Of a DNA stretch of 64,000 nt, positions 1-10,317 are shown in pieces. Both the position numbers and the translations under genes were made by a program. The notes under the pieces are model-generated. The model had not been told where the DNA came from, did no database searches, and was given only the letters and a program-made list of their open reading frames with translations. The stretch comes from Sporanaerobacter acetigenes DSM 13106 (lineage in GTDB: Bacteria; Bacillota; Clostridia; Tissierellales; Sporanaerobacteraceae): assembly GCF_900130025.1 (NCBI RefSeq), contig NZ_FQXR01000002.1, positions 124,001 through 188,000 on the forward strand. Reading direction: 5' to 3'. The number at the start of each line of letters is the position of its first letter. The first letter of the stretch is position 1.

Positions 1-57
1 AAATGCTTCTTCATTTCCTGATAGTGTTTGCTTTATCAGCTCCATATCCTGCTCCAT
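1..57 (-). CDS. Sigma-70 family RNA polymerase sigma factor (ECF-like), N-terminal fragment
   Basis: Only the first 19 codons are in the window; the gene runs off the left edge. The peptide MEQDMELIKQTLSGNEEAF resembles the start of ECF sigma factors, where a short acidic leader is followed by a helix with a G-(N/D)-E-x-A-F pattern at the beginning of region 2. The ATG at 57 follows an excellent ribosome binding site, AAAGGAGGGG. The start is therefore well supported; the family is inferred from a very short segment. Confidence 0.55.
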   Translation of the reverse strand, partial: MEQDMELIKQTLSGNEEAF

Positions 58-115
58 ATTTCCCCTCCTTTCTCTCTCACTAATTATAACGAAGTAAACA
101 AAAAAAGTACTGCAA

Positions 116-158
116 AAAATAAAAAAAATCTCTGAGAAAAATTTCTCAGAGATTTTTT
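116..158 (-). terminator. Intrinsic terminator of groESL
   Basis: A 17-bp perfect stem (arms 123-139 and 142-158, core TCTCTGAGAAA) lies directly after the groEL stop codon. On the minus strand it is followed by a T-rich run. Confidence 0.9.
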
Positions 159-160
159 TA

Positions 161-1798
<1,638 letters not shown>

Positions 1799-1814
1799 TC
1801 ACTCTCCTTTATTT

Positions 1815-2096
1815 TTATTCAATAACAGCTAAAACATCGTTTAACTTAATTATTGTATACTCTACTCCATCAAGTTTAACTTCAGTTCCAGCATATTTTG
1901 AGAATATAACTCTGTCTCCTACCTTTATTTGATCTTTTTTCTTTTCATCATTTACGATATCTGGGCCTACAGCCATAACTTCAGCCATCTGTGGTTGCTC
2001 TTTTGCTGAACTTGGAAGAACTATACCACTTTTAGTCTTTTCTTCAGCTTCAATCATCTTAATAACTACTCTGTCTCCTAATGGTTTAATATTCAT
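1815..2096 (-). CDS. groS: Co-chaperonin GroES (Hsp10)
   Basis: This 93-residue heptameric lid caps the GroEL chamber. The start [12 protein letters not shown] and the mobile-loop region ([10 protein letters not shown]) are characteristic. The ATG at 2096 is preceded by AAGGAGGG at good spacing. A longer in-frame reading upstream would run through the CIRCE operator and adds residues absent from GroES proteins, so it is not used. It is the first gene of the groES-groEL operon. Confidence 0.97.
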   Translation of the reverse strand: MNIKPLGDRVVIKMIEAEEKTKSGIVLPSSAKEQPQMAEVMAVGPDIVNDEKKKDQIKVGDRVIFSKYAGTEVKLDGVEYTIIKLNDVLAVIE

Positions 2097-2145
2097 AATC
2101 TTTGCCCTCCTTGTATTTAAATAATTATATTCTTCCGGGAATTTG

Positions 2146-2172
2146 TTAGCACTCGACATCATCGAGTGCTAA
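2146..2172 (-). promoter_or_regulatory. CIRCE element (HrcA operator)
   Basis: TTAGCACTC (2146-2154) and GAGTGCTAA (2164-2172) form a perfect inverted repeat with a 9-base spacer, exactly the CIRCE consensus. It lies 50 bases before the groES start, within the 5' leader or promoter. It implies repression by HrcA that is relieved on heat shock. Confidence 0.97.
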
Positions 2173-2327
2173 CACCTACAATTTATATGTTACTTAATAT
2201 GGATTTTGTAATCAAGTTTTAAATTTAGGCTAATTGTGCCTATTTATCTAAAGTTTCATACTTAATAATAAATATCTCACTTTTCCATTTATTATCTCTC
2301 ATTTCTTAGCTTTTCCAATGTTTTTCT

Positions 2328-3969
2328 TTAACTATACCTTATTCTGTTTATATATATGGCTCTTATTATAACAAAATATACAATTTGAAATACTAAATAC
2401 CCCATCATGACTACAAGTCCATTAGTAAATAAATTTCCCATCAATAGATTTGATAAAGATTTTAAATCAAAGAACGAATTAAGAACGCTTCCAATTTTCT
2501 AAATTCATTCCATTATAAACAACTACATCCTCTTTATTTGTACTTTTTAGTACTTTATCAAAATCTCTATCATTTAAAATTAAAACTTTTGAATATCCTA
2601 CAGTAGATACTGCTATTACTTGACCGTGTATTTCTTCTTCTAATTTAAATTTCTTTGCATCTCCTCCGATATTTAAACCTATCTCATCCCATTTGGCTTT
2701 TCTATTTTCATCATTTACTTCTTCTGATTCCGTTAAGTCATTATAAGGATGATTGTAAATAACTTGATTTTCTTTAACATTTACTAATTTCTTTCCCAAA
2801 GTTTTAGCCAATCTATTATAATCAGAATTAGACATTACAAAAAATTCTTGTGGTTCCTCTCCTTCTTTAACTACTGAGCTTATACTTCTACCTTCTACTC
2901 TATAAATTTGTCTAACCTTTATATTATTATCTTCAAGTTTTCTTTCTACATTCCTTATTACCTCATTATCTGCTAATGTATCACCTTTTTGGACTATTAC
3001 CATTTCATGAGCAGTTTCTAAACCAGTTATCCTAGAAACCTCTGTATAAAATGAGTATATAGTCCCTGTAGCACTAAATGTTATAGTACCTAATACAGAA
3101 GCCAAAAATAAAACTTTAGCTGTATCTTGTAACTTAAATATCATTTGAGAATAAGCTACCATATTGGTTTTCTTATAGAGTATGTTTTCATTGTTCAATA
3201 TCTTGTTAGCTATTGCTACACTAAATTGAGTAAATAAAAAGTAAGTTGCAGCTATTACTATTAATACTACTGGTATCATTGCTAAAGGTACCAGTATCCC
3301 TTCCACAAACCAAGCTACAGTATAACCAATAATTAATAATACTACACCTAATATAGCTTTGCCCTTTGAAAATTCAGGTATTGTCTTAGGTACTTTGCTT
3401 GATTTTACTTGCTCAATTATTTCTTTATTCTTTATTCGAAATAACATAAAAATACTAATTATCTCAAACAAAGCAAAAAAGATTATAGTAGTTAGCCCTA
3501 TTGCTTTAAAGGATATATGTAAAGGCAATTTAATGTTTAAAAATCCTTCCATTATCATAAAAAATAATTTTGAAAATACAACTCCCGTCAATATTCCTGT
3601 TGCTATAGATAAAATAGATATAAATGTGTTTTCTATAAGTAAATACTTCTTTATTTGTTTTCTAGTCATTCCATATAGAGAAAGAAGACCAAATTCTTTT
3701 CCCCTAGATTTTAAAAATATAGAAGTTGAATACCCTACAAATAATACAGAAAATATTACTATTATCACTTGGCTAATTATCATACCATTAGCTGCACCCA
3801 TTTTTGCAATTGCATGGCCTTCACAAGATTTTAAATCTATCGCTGGATGAAATATGAAATTTGCAAATATAAAGAATGCCGTGACTGCAAAGGAATTACT
3901 TAAATAGTACATTATATATCTATACATATTTCCCTTAATATTTTTTAAGGCCATATTAGATATTTTCAT
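2328..3969 (-). pseudogene. BceB-type ABC transporter permease (FtsX family), internally deleted and frameshifted
   Basis: This would be the permease of a Bce-type peptide-antibiotic sensing and detoxification transporter. From ATG 3969 (ribosome site GGAGGTGG) the frame runs 496 codons to a stop at 2479, after residues NLENWKRS. It covers the N-terminal membrane helices and most of the large extracellular domain, but stops before the final helices, whereas intact members are usually about 620-670 residues. Directly after, in another frame (2492 to stop 2328), a 54-codon stretch reads like the family's C-terminal end: FDLKSLSNLLMGNLF, then a hydrophobic helix, then a basic tail. Roughly 100 codons carrying two helices are missing between the parts. 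It overlaps the ATPase gene by 14 bases. I infer a genuine deletion plus frame change rather than one sequencing error. Confidence 0.8.
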
Positions 3970-4723
3970 TATATCCACCTCCAAGAAGAGATAGTGAGTC
4001 TAATATTTCCTTAAAAAATACTTGTCTATTGGATCTTTTTGCTATTTCCAAGAAAAACTTTCCATCCTTAATCATTATTATTCTATTGCAAAAACTAGCT
4101 GCAAAGGCATCATGAGTTACCATAACAATAGTAGCTTGTTTTCCCTGATTTATTTTTTCTAAGGATGACATCAAGTCAAAGGATGCTTTTGAATCTAAAT
4201 TTCCAGTAGGCTCATCTGCTAGTATGATTGCAGGATTGTTGATAAGAGCTCTTGCGCAAGCAGTCCTTTGTTGCTGTCCTCCAGATATCTCATAAGTCCT
4301 TTTATTTAAGATATTGCTTATATTTAATGTAGCTGCTATATCATCTACTCTTTTCTCAATTTCCTTCATATGTAATTCTTCTAGCACTAAGGGAAGTATA
4401 ATATTTTCTTTTACTGATAGTGTATCCAATAGATTAAAATCCTGAAATATAAATCCTAAATTATTTCTTCTAAAAATAGCTAGTTCATCTTCATTTAATA
4501 AGTGAGGTTTTTTCCCATTTACTAATACTTCCCCAGAAGATGGAGAATCAATAGTAGCAAGAATATTTAAAAGAGTAGTCTTGCCGCTTCCTGATGGTCC
4601 CATTACACCAACAAATTCGCCTTCCTTTATAGTCATATTGAAATCATCCAATGCTTTTACAGAAATCCCTTTTCCTTTGCTACCATATATTTTAGATAGT
4701 CCTTTAGTTTCTAATACTGTCAT
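3956..4723 (-). CDS. BceA-type ABC transporter ATP-binding protein
   Basis: This cytoplasmic ATPase (255 residues) of a MacB/BceA-type transporter would energise its FtsX-fold permease. Walker A is GPSGSGKT (residues 42-49), followed by the ABC signature SGGQQQR and Walker B ILADEPTGNLD. The C-terminal extension ending in LSLLGGG is typical of BceA-like subunits. It sits downstream of a BceRS-type two-component pair, separated by a terminator and a palindromic operator candidate, which is the usual arrangement for resistance to bacitracin or lantibiotic-like peptides. Because the partner permease is broken, the ATPase may have no working partner. The natural inducer cannot be told from sequence. 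Confidence 0.9.
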   Translation of the reverse strand: MTVLETKGLSKIYGSKGKGISVKALDDFNMTIKEGEFVGVMGPSGSGKTTLLNILATIDSPSSGEVLVNGKKPHLLNEDELAIFRRNNLGFIFQDFNLLDTLSVKENIILPLVLEELHMKEIEKRVDDIAATLNISNILNKRTYEISGGQQQRTACARALINNPAIILADEPTGNLDSKASFDLMSSLEKINQGKQATIVMVTHDAFAASFCNRIIMIKDGKFFLEIAKRSNRQVFFKEILDSLSLLGGGYNENI

Positions 4724-4765
4724 CTTTCTACCTCCTAAAGCAATTATATTTACTATATCTAGTAT

Positions 4766-4800
4766 AAAAAAACAAGAGAAATCCTTCCATTGATTTCTCT
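4766..4800 (-). terminator. Intrinsic terminator between the bceRS-like and bceAB-like genes
   Basis: The stem AGAGAAATC (4775-4783) / GATTTCTCT (4792-4800) with an 8-base loop is followed on the minus strand by seven Ts. It separates the regulator transcript from the transporter genes, so the latter probably have their own promoter in 4724-4765, where a TATAAT-like hexamer is visible. Confidence 0.7.
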
Positions 4801-4812
4801 TTCAATTTCAAT

Positions 4813-4840
4813 TGAAATCTAACAATATTGTTAGATTTCA
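4813..4840. promoter_or_regulatory. 28-bp perfect palindrome, candidate BceR-type operator
   Basis: Each arm is TGAAATCTAACAAT or its complement. The centre reads TAACA-ATAT-TGTTA (4820-4833), which fits the inverted repeat reported for BceR-like regulators (TNACA, 4 bases, TGTNA, as I recall it). It lies upstream of the transporter genes, where such sites act. Confidence 0.6.
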
Positions 4841-4843
4841 TAT

Positions 4844-5908
4844 TTAAAAATTATAAATGCTTTTACCTTGATAAAAAGTAATACACACCTTTGTGTATAC
4901 CCTTTCTTCAGATTCTACATTTATACAATGACCTAGTCTGTCACATGTATCTTTAGATAAATATAATCCCATACCAGTAGATTCTGAACAACTTCTGCCA
5001 TTTTCTCCTGTGAAGAAAGGGTTAAAAACTCTATCCAAATCATTTGGAGGTATTCCTACACCATTATCTTCAATAGAAAGTATAGTTTTATCGTCTTCTT
5101 TATAGAGCTTAATAACTATTGATTTATCATTACTTTCTTTCACTTTTGTATACTTTATACTATTAGATATAATCTGATTTACAACGAATTTTATCCATTT
5201 CTTATCTGTCTTCACCTTTAAATCCTCATTTGTAACTATTTTAGGATAAATTGAATTTACTATAAAGGCATTTTTATTTTCATTAACTACATTTCTTACA
5301 ACATTTATTAAATCTACTTCTTCAACTATAAAATCCTTTTCAAAATCATTAACCCTTAAAGTATAAAGTGCCATTTCTAGACCATGAGACAATTTCTCTA
5401 TCTCTTCTTCAATGCTTTCATAGCTCTTTTTTCTATCTTCATCAATATTTTGATCACTCTCATTTTCCAATATTAGCTTAATGACTGAAACGGGTGTTTT
5501 CATCTGATGAATCCATCTATTATTAAAATCCATTTGAGTTTTAGTCATTTTTCTATATTTATCTAATTTACTTTCATATATCATATAATTGTTAGTTAGA
5601 AGTTTCTTAAATACACTTTGCTCTTTAGTAATATTGTCAGGAATATTAAATATATATTCTAAACTCTCTCTTTCCTTTAACCCTTGATTAATGATTTTAT
5701 AAAACTTTTTATTTCTACCATAATCTATAACTATTAAAACAATTAAAAATAATATTGATAATAGCAATGCATAAATAATATTTGGGTAATTAAGACTCTC
5801 TTTTCTAATTATTATATCTAACATCATTATTATGATGACTAAAAATGTATTCACAAAATAAACTACTATGAAATTCAATCTATCTTTTAAATATTGTTTA
5901 AGGTTCAT
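4844..5908 (-). CDS. BceS-type intramembrane-sensing histidine kinase
   Basis: The 354-residue membrane kinase partners the adjacent response regulator. Two N-terminal membrane helices (about residues 12-32 and 44-62) have almost no extracellular loop, the hallmark of intramembrane-sensing kinases that receive their signal through a BceAB transporter. The phosphoacceptor His134 lies in the family motif WIHQMKTPVS. The ATPase domain shows an N-box (NQIISNSIKYT), DNGVGIP, and GMGLYLSK. ATG 5908 follows AGGTGATAAT; an upstream TTG is less well placed. Since signalling in this family needs the cognate permease, which is deleted here, the kinase may be uncoupled. Confidence 0.9.
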   Translation of the reverse strand: MNLKQYLKDRLNFIVVYFVNTFLVIIIMMLDIIIRKESLNYPNIIYALLLSILFLIVLIVIDYGRNKKFYKIINQGLKERESLEYIFNIPDNITKEQSVFKKLLTNNYMIYESKLDKYRKMTKTQMDFNNRWIHQMKTPVSVIKLILENESDQNIDEDRKKSYESIEEEIEKLSHGLEMALYTLRVNDFEKDFIVEEVDLINVVRNVVNENKNAFIVNSIYPKIVTNEDLKVKTDKKWIKFVVNQIISNSIKYTKVKESNDKSIVIKLYKEDDKTILSIEDNGVGIPPNDLDRVFNPFFTGENGRSCSESTGMGLYLSKDTCDRLGHCINVESEERVYTKVCITFYQGKSIYNF

Positions 5909-5916
5909 ATTATCAC

Positions 5917-6609
5917 CTAGCTCCAAGTATTTGTCATGGAATAACCTTGTTCTCTTTTTGTCTTAATAGCCTCAAATATCCCTATGTCTTCCAATCTCCT
6001 TCTGAGCCTCCCGATATTTACCGACAATGTATTGTCATCAACAAAATCCATGTCGTCCCAAAGTTCTCCTAAAAGTGTGTCTCTCTCAACTATAGACTCT
6101 AAATTTGAAGCTAAAATGTATAACAATGCAAACTCTTTTTTGCTAAGCTCAACTCTTTTTTCTTTATATTCAACTATATTTTGACTTTTATATAGAAAAA
6201 CTCCTTCTACCTCATATACATCCATTGAATTTCCTTTTGCATATTCTCCATATGCTCGTCTTATAGCTCCTTTTACTTTAGCTAATAAAATATCAAAAGA
6301 AAATGGCTTTGTTATATAATCATCTCCGCCATTTTCTATTGCCATAACTTGATCCATATCTGAAAATCTAGCAGATATAAATATGATAGGAACTTTAGAT
6401 ATACTTCTTATTTCTCTACACCAAAAGAATCCATCATAATATGGTAGATTGATATCCAAAAGAACTAAATGTGGATCCTCTTTTATGAATTCTCCTTTTA
6501 TATCTGAATAATCCTCCACTATAGTTACGATATATCCGTATTTCTCCAATTTATTTTTTATAAGACTTGAAATCTTATCATCGTCTTCAATAACCATAAT
6601 CTTATACAT
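5917..6609 (-). CDS. BceR-type response regulator (OmpR family)
   Basis: This 230-residue regulator has an N-terminal receiver (acidic triad near EDDD at residues 8-11, phosphoacceptor Asp52 in LLDINLP, conserved Lys in the KPF motif) and a C-terminal winged-helix DNA-binding domain ending in the RGxGY-like sequence REQGYSM. The ATG at 6609 has AAGGGTGA before it; a GTG nine bases upstream would overlap that site. The kinase gene starts eight bases after its stop, so the two are co-transcribed. The palindrome at 4813-4840 is its likely target. Confidence 0.92.
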   Translation of the reverse strand: MYKIMVIEDDDKISSLIKNKLEKYGYIVTIVEDYSDIKGEFIKEDPHLVLLDINLPYYDGFFWCREIRSISKVPIIFISARFSDMDQVMAIENGGDDYITKPFSFDILLAKVKGAIRRAYGEYAKGNSMDVYEVEGVFLYKSQNIVEYKEKRVELSKKEFALLYILASNLESIVERDTLLGELWDDMDFVDDNTLSVNIGRLRRRLEDIGIFEAIKTKREQGYSMTNTWS

Positions 6610-6625
6610 ATTTTTCACCCTTTTA

Positions 6626-7507
6626 TTACTTGCCTATTCCTAATTCTCTTGCATAATAAAATAAGTATTGTTGTGCAAATCCTGACAAGTTTCCAAATTT
6701 ATCTTCCCCATATTTTTGTATCAATTTTTCATTGGTATCTTCTTTAAGATAAAAATATTCCATGACTCTTTTTACCCATACATCTACCGGAAAAGAATCA
6801 TGTTTACCTATAGAAAATAAGAGTATACAATTAGATACTTTGGGACCAACGCCTTTTAATGTCATGAGTATTTCTCTTGCTTCCTCTGTAGAAAGATTTT
6901 TTAAATTGTATATATCTATCTCACCATTGGCTATGGCCTTTGAAGCAGCTATTATATATTTAGCTCTAAAACCCACCTTACAATCTTCCAGTTCTTCCAC
7001 TGTAACTTTTGACAACTCCTCTTTTTGAGGAAAAGAATAATATTTTTTCCCATTATACTCTCCTAAAAAGCTTCCATATCTTTCACTTATAAGCTCAATG
7101 GATTTTTTTATCCTTGGAATTCTGTTGTTGGCAGAAATAATAAAAGAAATAGTGGTTTCAAAAGGCTCTTGATTTAAAATTCTAATACCACTTCCAAATT
7201 TCACAGCTTCATCTAGTACAGCATCGTCTTTCGAAAGTTCTTTTTTTATCTTTCCATAGTCTCTATCCAAATCAAAATAATCATACCAGATATAATTAAA
7301 ATCGTCTATATTGGTATTGGAAAAAATAATTTTATCTTCTTCTTTTTTTACATTGAGTATTCTATCAAGTGCAACTCCTGTAAAGCTTCCATCATCTTCT
7401 TTGTTCCATCTAAAACACTGACCACATTCAAATATATGTACAGGTTCAAAATCAGAAACTCCTTCTAATATTACTTTATTTTTATCTTCTATTATATTGT
7501 AGTTCAT
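6626..7507 (-). CDS. 8-oxoguanine DNA glycosylase / AP lyase (OGG1-like)
   Basis: This 293-residue base-excision repair enzyme removes 8-oxoguanine and nicks the resulting abasic site. The HhH-GPD module is clear: the hairpin LKGVGPKVSNC carries catalytic Lys223, and Asp242 in FPVDVWV follows 19 residues later, the same spacing as human OGG1 Lys249/Asp268. The N-terminal TBP-like domain (GQCFRW) also matches OGG1. ATG 7507 follows GGGGTGAT; an in-frame start upstream lacks a site. It lies 16 bases upstream of the response regulator gene on the same strand and may share its transcript by proximity only. Confidence 0.9.
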   Translation of the reverse strand: MNYNIIEDKNKVILEGVSDFEPVHIFECGQCFRWNKEDDGSFTGVALDRILNVKKEEDKIIFSNTNIDDFNYIWYDYFDLDRDYGKIKKELSKDDAVLDEAVKFGSGIRILNQEPFETTISFIISANNRIPRIKKSIELISERYGSFLGEYNGKKYYSFPQKEELSKVTVEELEDCKVGFRAKYIIAASKAIANGEIDIYNLKNLSTEEAREILMTLKGVGPKVSNCILLFSIGKHDSFPVDVWVKRVMEYFYLKEDTNEKLIQKYGEDKFGNLSGFAQQYLFYYARELGIGK

Positions 7508-7554
7508 TATATCACCCCGCCACATATAATACCCAATCTAGGGGTATAAAACAC

Positions 7555-7587
7555 AACAACACAGAAGAACTGTCCCCCTGTGTTGTT
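7555..7587. repeat. Hairpin element with GGGGAC-type loop (copy 1)
   Basis: Arms AACAACACAG (7555-7564) and CTGTGTTGTT (7578-7587) are perfectly complementary. Read on the minus strand, the 13-base loop is GGGGACAGTTCTT. It lies between the gdh terminator and the glycosylase gene. It shares its loop, but not its stem, with the elements near 47.6, 59.7, 62.2 and 63.2 kb. Confidence 0.7.
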
Positions 7588-7590
7588 AAA

Positions 7591-7617
7591 AAAAGCTGGT
7601 CAAATTGACCAGCTTTT
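7591..7617 (-). terminator. Intrinsic terminator of gdh
   Basis: The stem AAAAGCTGGTCAA / TTGACCAGCTTTT lies six bases after the gdh stop, with a T-run on the minus strand. Confidence 0.88.
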
Positions 7618-7623
7618 TATATA

Positions 7624-8889
7624 TTAATACCAACCTCTTAATTTCATTGTTTCTGCTACTTTCTTAACTGAATGCATATATGCAGCTTTTCTCATTGGAA
7701 CATCATGTTCTTCTTTGATTGCCCAAATTGCATTAAATGCATTAACCATAGCAATTTCTTCTTTTTCTTGTACTTCTTCTTCACTCCAATAGTATCCGTA
7801 TAGGTTTTGTACCCATTCAAAGTATGAAACAGTAACTCCACCAGCATTAGTCAAGATATCTGGAGTAACAGTGATTCCTCTTCTTGCAAATACTTCATCT
7901 GCATCTGGTGTCAATGGACCGTTTGCAGCTTCACAAACAAGTTTAGCATTGATCTTTTCAGCTACTTCAGCTGTAACAGCATTTTCAAGTGCAGCTGGAA
8001 TCATGATATCTACATTTAATGCCCAGAATTCATCAAGAGTGATTTCTTTTGCATTTGGATATCCAACAAGATTTCCATGTTCACTCATGTACTTAGCCAT
8101 ATCTTTATAGTCTAGTCCATTTTCATTGTATACAGCGTAAGTTCCTTTTTCTGGAGCCCATTCTCCAACAGCTACAACTTTTGCACCTAGTCTTTGGCAA
8201 TTTCTAACTGTGTTTGAGCCTACATTTCCAAATCCTTGGATTGCAACACTTGAACCTTTTAGATCCATTCCAAGTTTTTTAGCTGCTTCTCTAGCTATAA
8301 CTGCTACACCAAATCCTGTAGCTTCATTTCTTCCTAATGATCCACCAAATCCAACTGGTTTACCTGTTATAACACCTATTGAGCTTTCGCCCATCAATTT
8401 ATTGTATTCATCTACCATCCAAGCCATGATTTGTCCATTAGTATTTACGTCTGGAGCTGGGATATCAACTTTTTCACCTATTAGTTTATATATTCCATCT
8501 ATGTAGCCCCTAGATAGTCTTTCTAGTTCGCCCTTTGACAATGATTTTGGATCTACTGTGATTCCACCTTTGCCTCCGCCATAAGGAATACCAGTTACAC
8601 AACATTTAAAAGTCATCCATATTGATAGTGCTTTAACTTCGTCTGGATTTACATTTGGATGGAATCTAACTCCACCTTTTGTTGGTCCTATAGCATCGTT
8701 ATGGTAAGATCTGTATCCTTTGAAAACCTTTACAGAACCATCATCCATTTTTACTGGGATTGAAACTTCAAGAAATCTTTGTGGCTCTTTTAGTATCTCA
8801 TATACAGAAGGATCTAATCCTAGTGCATCACAAGCATCCTTAACTTGTTTTTGGGCATTTTCAAATGGATTAAGTTTTTCCTTTGTCAT
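7624..8889 (-). CDS. gdhA: Glutamate dehydrogenase
   Basis: This enzyme interconverts glutamate with 2-oxoglutarate and ammonium, and in amino-acid-fermenting anaerobes it is usually the NAD-linked catabolic form. The 421 residues match hexameric bacterial enzymes. Lys71 (GPTKGGVRF), Lys95 (MTFKCC) and Lys107 (GGGKGG) align with clostridial Lys89, Lys113 and Lys125 at a constant offset. The dinucleotide fold begins at GFGNVGS. A monocistronic unit is indicated by its own promoter (8976-9004) and terminator. The leader carries an AAACGTTT operator-like site. NAD versus NADP preference was not established. Confidence 0.95.
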   Translation of the reverse strand: MTKEKLNPFENAQKQVKDACDALGLDPSVYEILKEPQRFLEVSIPVKMDDGSVKVFKGYRSYHNDAIGPTKGGVRFHPNVNPDEVKALSIWMTFKCCVTGIPYGGGKGGITVDPKSLSKGELERLSRGYIDGIYKLIGEKVDIPAPDVNTNGQIMAWMVDEYNKLMGESSIGVITGKPVGFGGSLGRNEATGFGVAVIAREAAKKLGMDLKGSSVAIQGFGNVGSNTVRNCQRLGAKVVAVGEWAPEKGTYAVYNENGLDYKDMAKYMSEHGNLVGYPNAKEITLDEFWALNVDIMIPAALENAVTAEVAEKINAKLVCEAANGPLTPDADEVFARRGITVTPDILTNAGGVTVSYFEWVQNLYGYYWSEEEVQEKEEIAMVNAFNAIWAIKEEHDVPMRKAAYMHSVKKVAETMKLRGWY

Positions 8890-8922
8890 TTAAATGACCT
8901 CCCTTTAAAATTAAATGGTTTT

Positions 8923-8936
8923 TTGAAAACGTTTCA
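8923..8936. promoter_or_regulatory. cre-like / LacI-family operator in the gdh leader
   Basis: TTGAAAACGTTTCA contains the palindromic core AAACGTTT typical of CcpA and LacI-family sites. It lies about 40 bases downstream of the predicted -10 hexamer, so a bound repressor would act as a roadblock. The right half deviates from the full cre consensus. Confidence 0.45.
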
Positions 8937-8975
8937 CTATGTTGAATCAAACCCCTATTGCTTCATACAATAGAG

Positions 8976-9004
8976 ATTATAACATAGAGCATCTTTTTTG
9001 TAAA
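8976..9004 (-). promoter_or_regulatory. Sigma-A promoter of gdh
   Basis: On the minus strand, TTTACA (8999-9004) and TATAAT (8976-8981) are separated by 17 bases, about 90 bases before the gdh start. Confidence 0.65.
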
Positions 9005-9021
9005 CACACGAAAAAATGAAT

Positions 9022-9053
9022 AAAATGAGACAAAGACATCTTTGCCTCATTTT
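9022..9053 (-). terminator. Intrinsic terminator of the bcd-etfB-etfA operon
   Basis: The hairpin AAAATGAG-CAAAG / CTTTG-CTCATTTT has one mismatched pair and lies just after the etfA stop. Confidence 0.8.
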
Positions 9054-9057
9054 ATGA

Positions 9058-10281
9058 TTAGTTTTCGGAAACTGCCTTTATTGCTTCCATTATATCGTCT
9101 ACATTGTCCAATGCTTCGATTAAAGCAGGTATTACTTCATATAAATCTCCAACTATACCATAATCAGCTACTTCAAATATTGGAGCATTTGGATCTTTGT
9201 TTATAGCTACTATGCATTTTGAATCTTGCATACCAGCTAAATGCTGAATAGCTCCTGAAATACCACAAGCAACATAAAGTCCTGGTCTAACTGTCTTTCC
9301 TGTTTGACCAACTTGATGAGGTTGATCTATCCATTGTGCATCTACAGTAGCACGGCTAGCACCTACCACTCCACCTAATTTTTCAGCTAATTCTTCAATT
9401 AGTTTAAATCCTTCTTGATTTCCTAATCCTCTACCACCAGATACAATTATAGGAGCTTCTTCTAGAGCTACTACTGGTTTATCACTCTTAACTACATCCA
9501 CAACTTTAGCTTTGATATTAGCATCTGTCAATTTTGGAGCAATCTTTTCAACTGTTCCTTTCCTATCTTCAACAAGTTTTGCCTTTTCCATAACTCCAGG
9601 TCTAACTGTTGACATTTGTGGTCTGTGATTTGGACAAAGAATTGTAGCCATTAAGTTTCCACCAAATGCTGGACGAGTCATCATGAGACGTCTGTTTTCT
9701 TTGTCAACATCTAGTCTTGTACAGTCAGCTGTAAGTCCAGTATGAACTCTTGCTGATAGTCTTGGTCCCAAATCTCTACCTATATTCGTAGCACCAATAA
9801 GCAATATTTCTGGTTTCTTTTCTTCTATTAAATCATATATAACTTTTGCATATCCTTCAGTTGTATAAACATCTAAAAGTTCGCTATCTGCATAAAGTAC
9901 TCTATCTGCACCATATTTTATAAGAGTTTCAGCCACATCATCAATATTATGTCCCAACAATACTGCACTTAATTCAGTTCCCAATTCATCAGCTATTTTT
10001 CTTCCTTCTCCCAATAGCTCAATAGCAACATTTAGAAGTTTCCCACCTCTTTGTTCTGCGAATACCCAAACTCCTCTATATTCGTCAACGTTTACGCCGC
10101 CTTTTCTTCCTTCTTCTTTCTCAATTGCTTTTACCGGACATTTTTCTATACATTGACCACAAGCTGTACATTTATCAGTAATGACTGCTTTTTTATCAAC
10201 CATTTGAATAGCATCAAATGGGCATACTCTAATACAAGCTCCACAGCCAACACATTTTTCTTTCATGACTTTTACTGCCAT
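9058..10281 (-). CDS. etfA: Electron transfer flavoprotein alpha subunit with N-terminal 2x[4Fe-4S] domain
   Basis: This FAD-binding subunit passes electrons between an acyl-CoA dehydrogenase and other carriers. At 407 residues it is about 70 longer than plain EtfA because of an N-terminal ferredoxin module: Cys10, 13, 16, 20 and Cys38, 41, 44, 48 make two CxxCxxCxxxC(P) clusters. The C-terminal FAD site shows VSGGRGLG, the QVGQTGKTV segment and GISGAIQH. Ferredoxin-bearing EtfA occurs in bifurcating or confurcating systems such as lactate dehydrogenase/Etf and caffeyl-CoA reductase/Etf, so bifurcation is plausible but inferred. ATG 10281 follows AAAAGGAGG. It is the last gene of the operon. 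Confidence 0.95.
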   Translation of the reverse strand: MAVKVMKEKCVGCGACIRVCPFDAIQMVDKKAVITDKCTACGQCIEKCPVKAIEKEEGRKGGVNVDEYRGVWVFAEQRGGKLLNVAIELLGEGRKIADELGTELSAVLLGHNIDDVAETLIKYGADRVLYADSELLDVYTTEGYAKVIYDLIEEKKPEILLIGATNIGRDLGPRLSARVHTGLTADCTRLDVDKENRRLMMTRPAFGGNLMATILCPNHRPQMSTVRPGVMEKAKLVEDRKGTVEKIAPKLTDANIKAKVVDVVKSDKPVVALEEAPIIVSGGRGLGNQEGFKLIEELAEKLGGVVGASRATVDAQWIDQPHQVGQTGKTVRPGLYVACGISGAIQHLAGMQDSKCIVAINKDPNAPIFEVADYGIVGDLYEVIPALIEALDNVDDIMEAIKAVSEN

Positions 10282-10317
10282 AGCTACATCCTCCTTTTAT
10301 ATTAGAATTACAGATAT

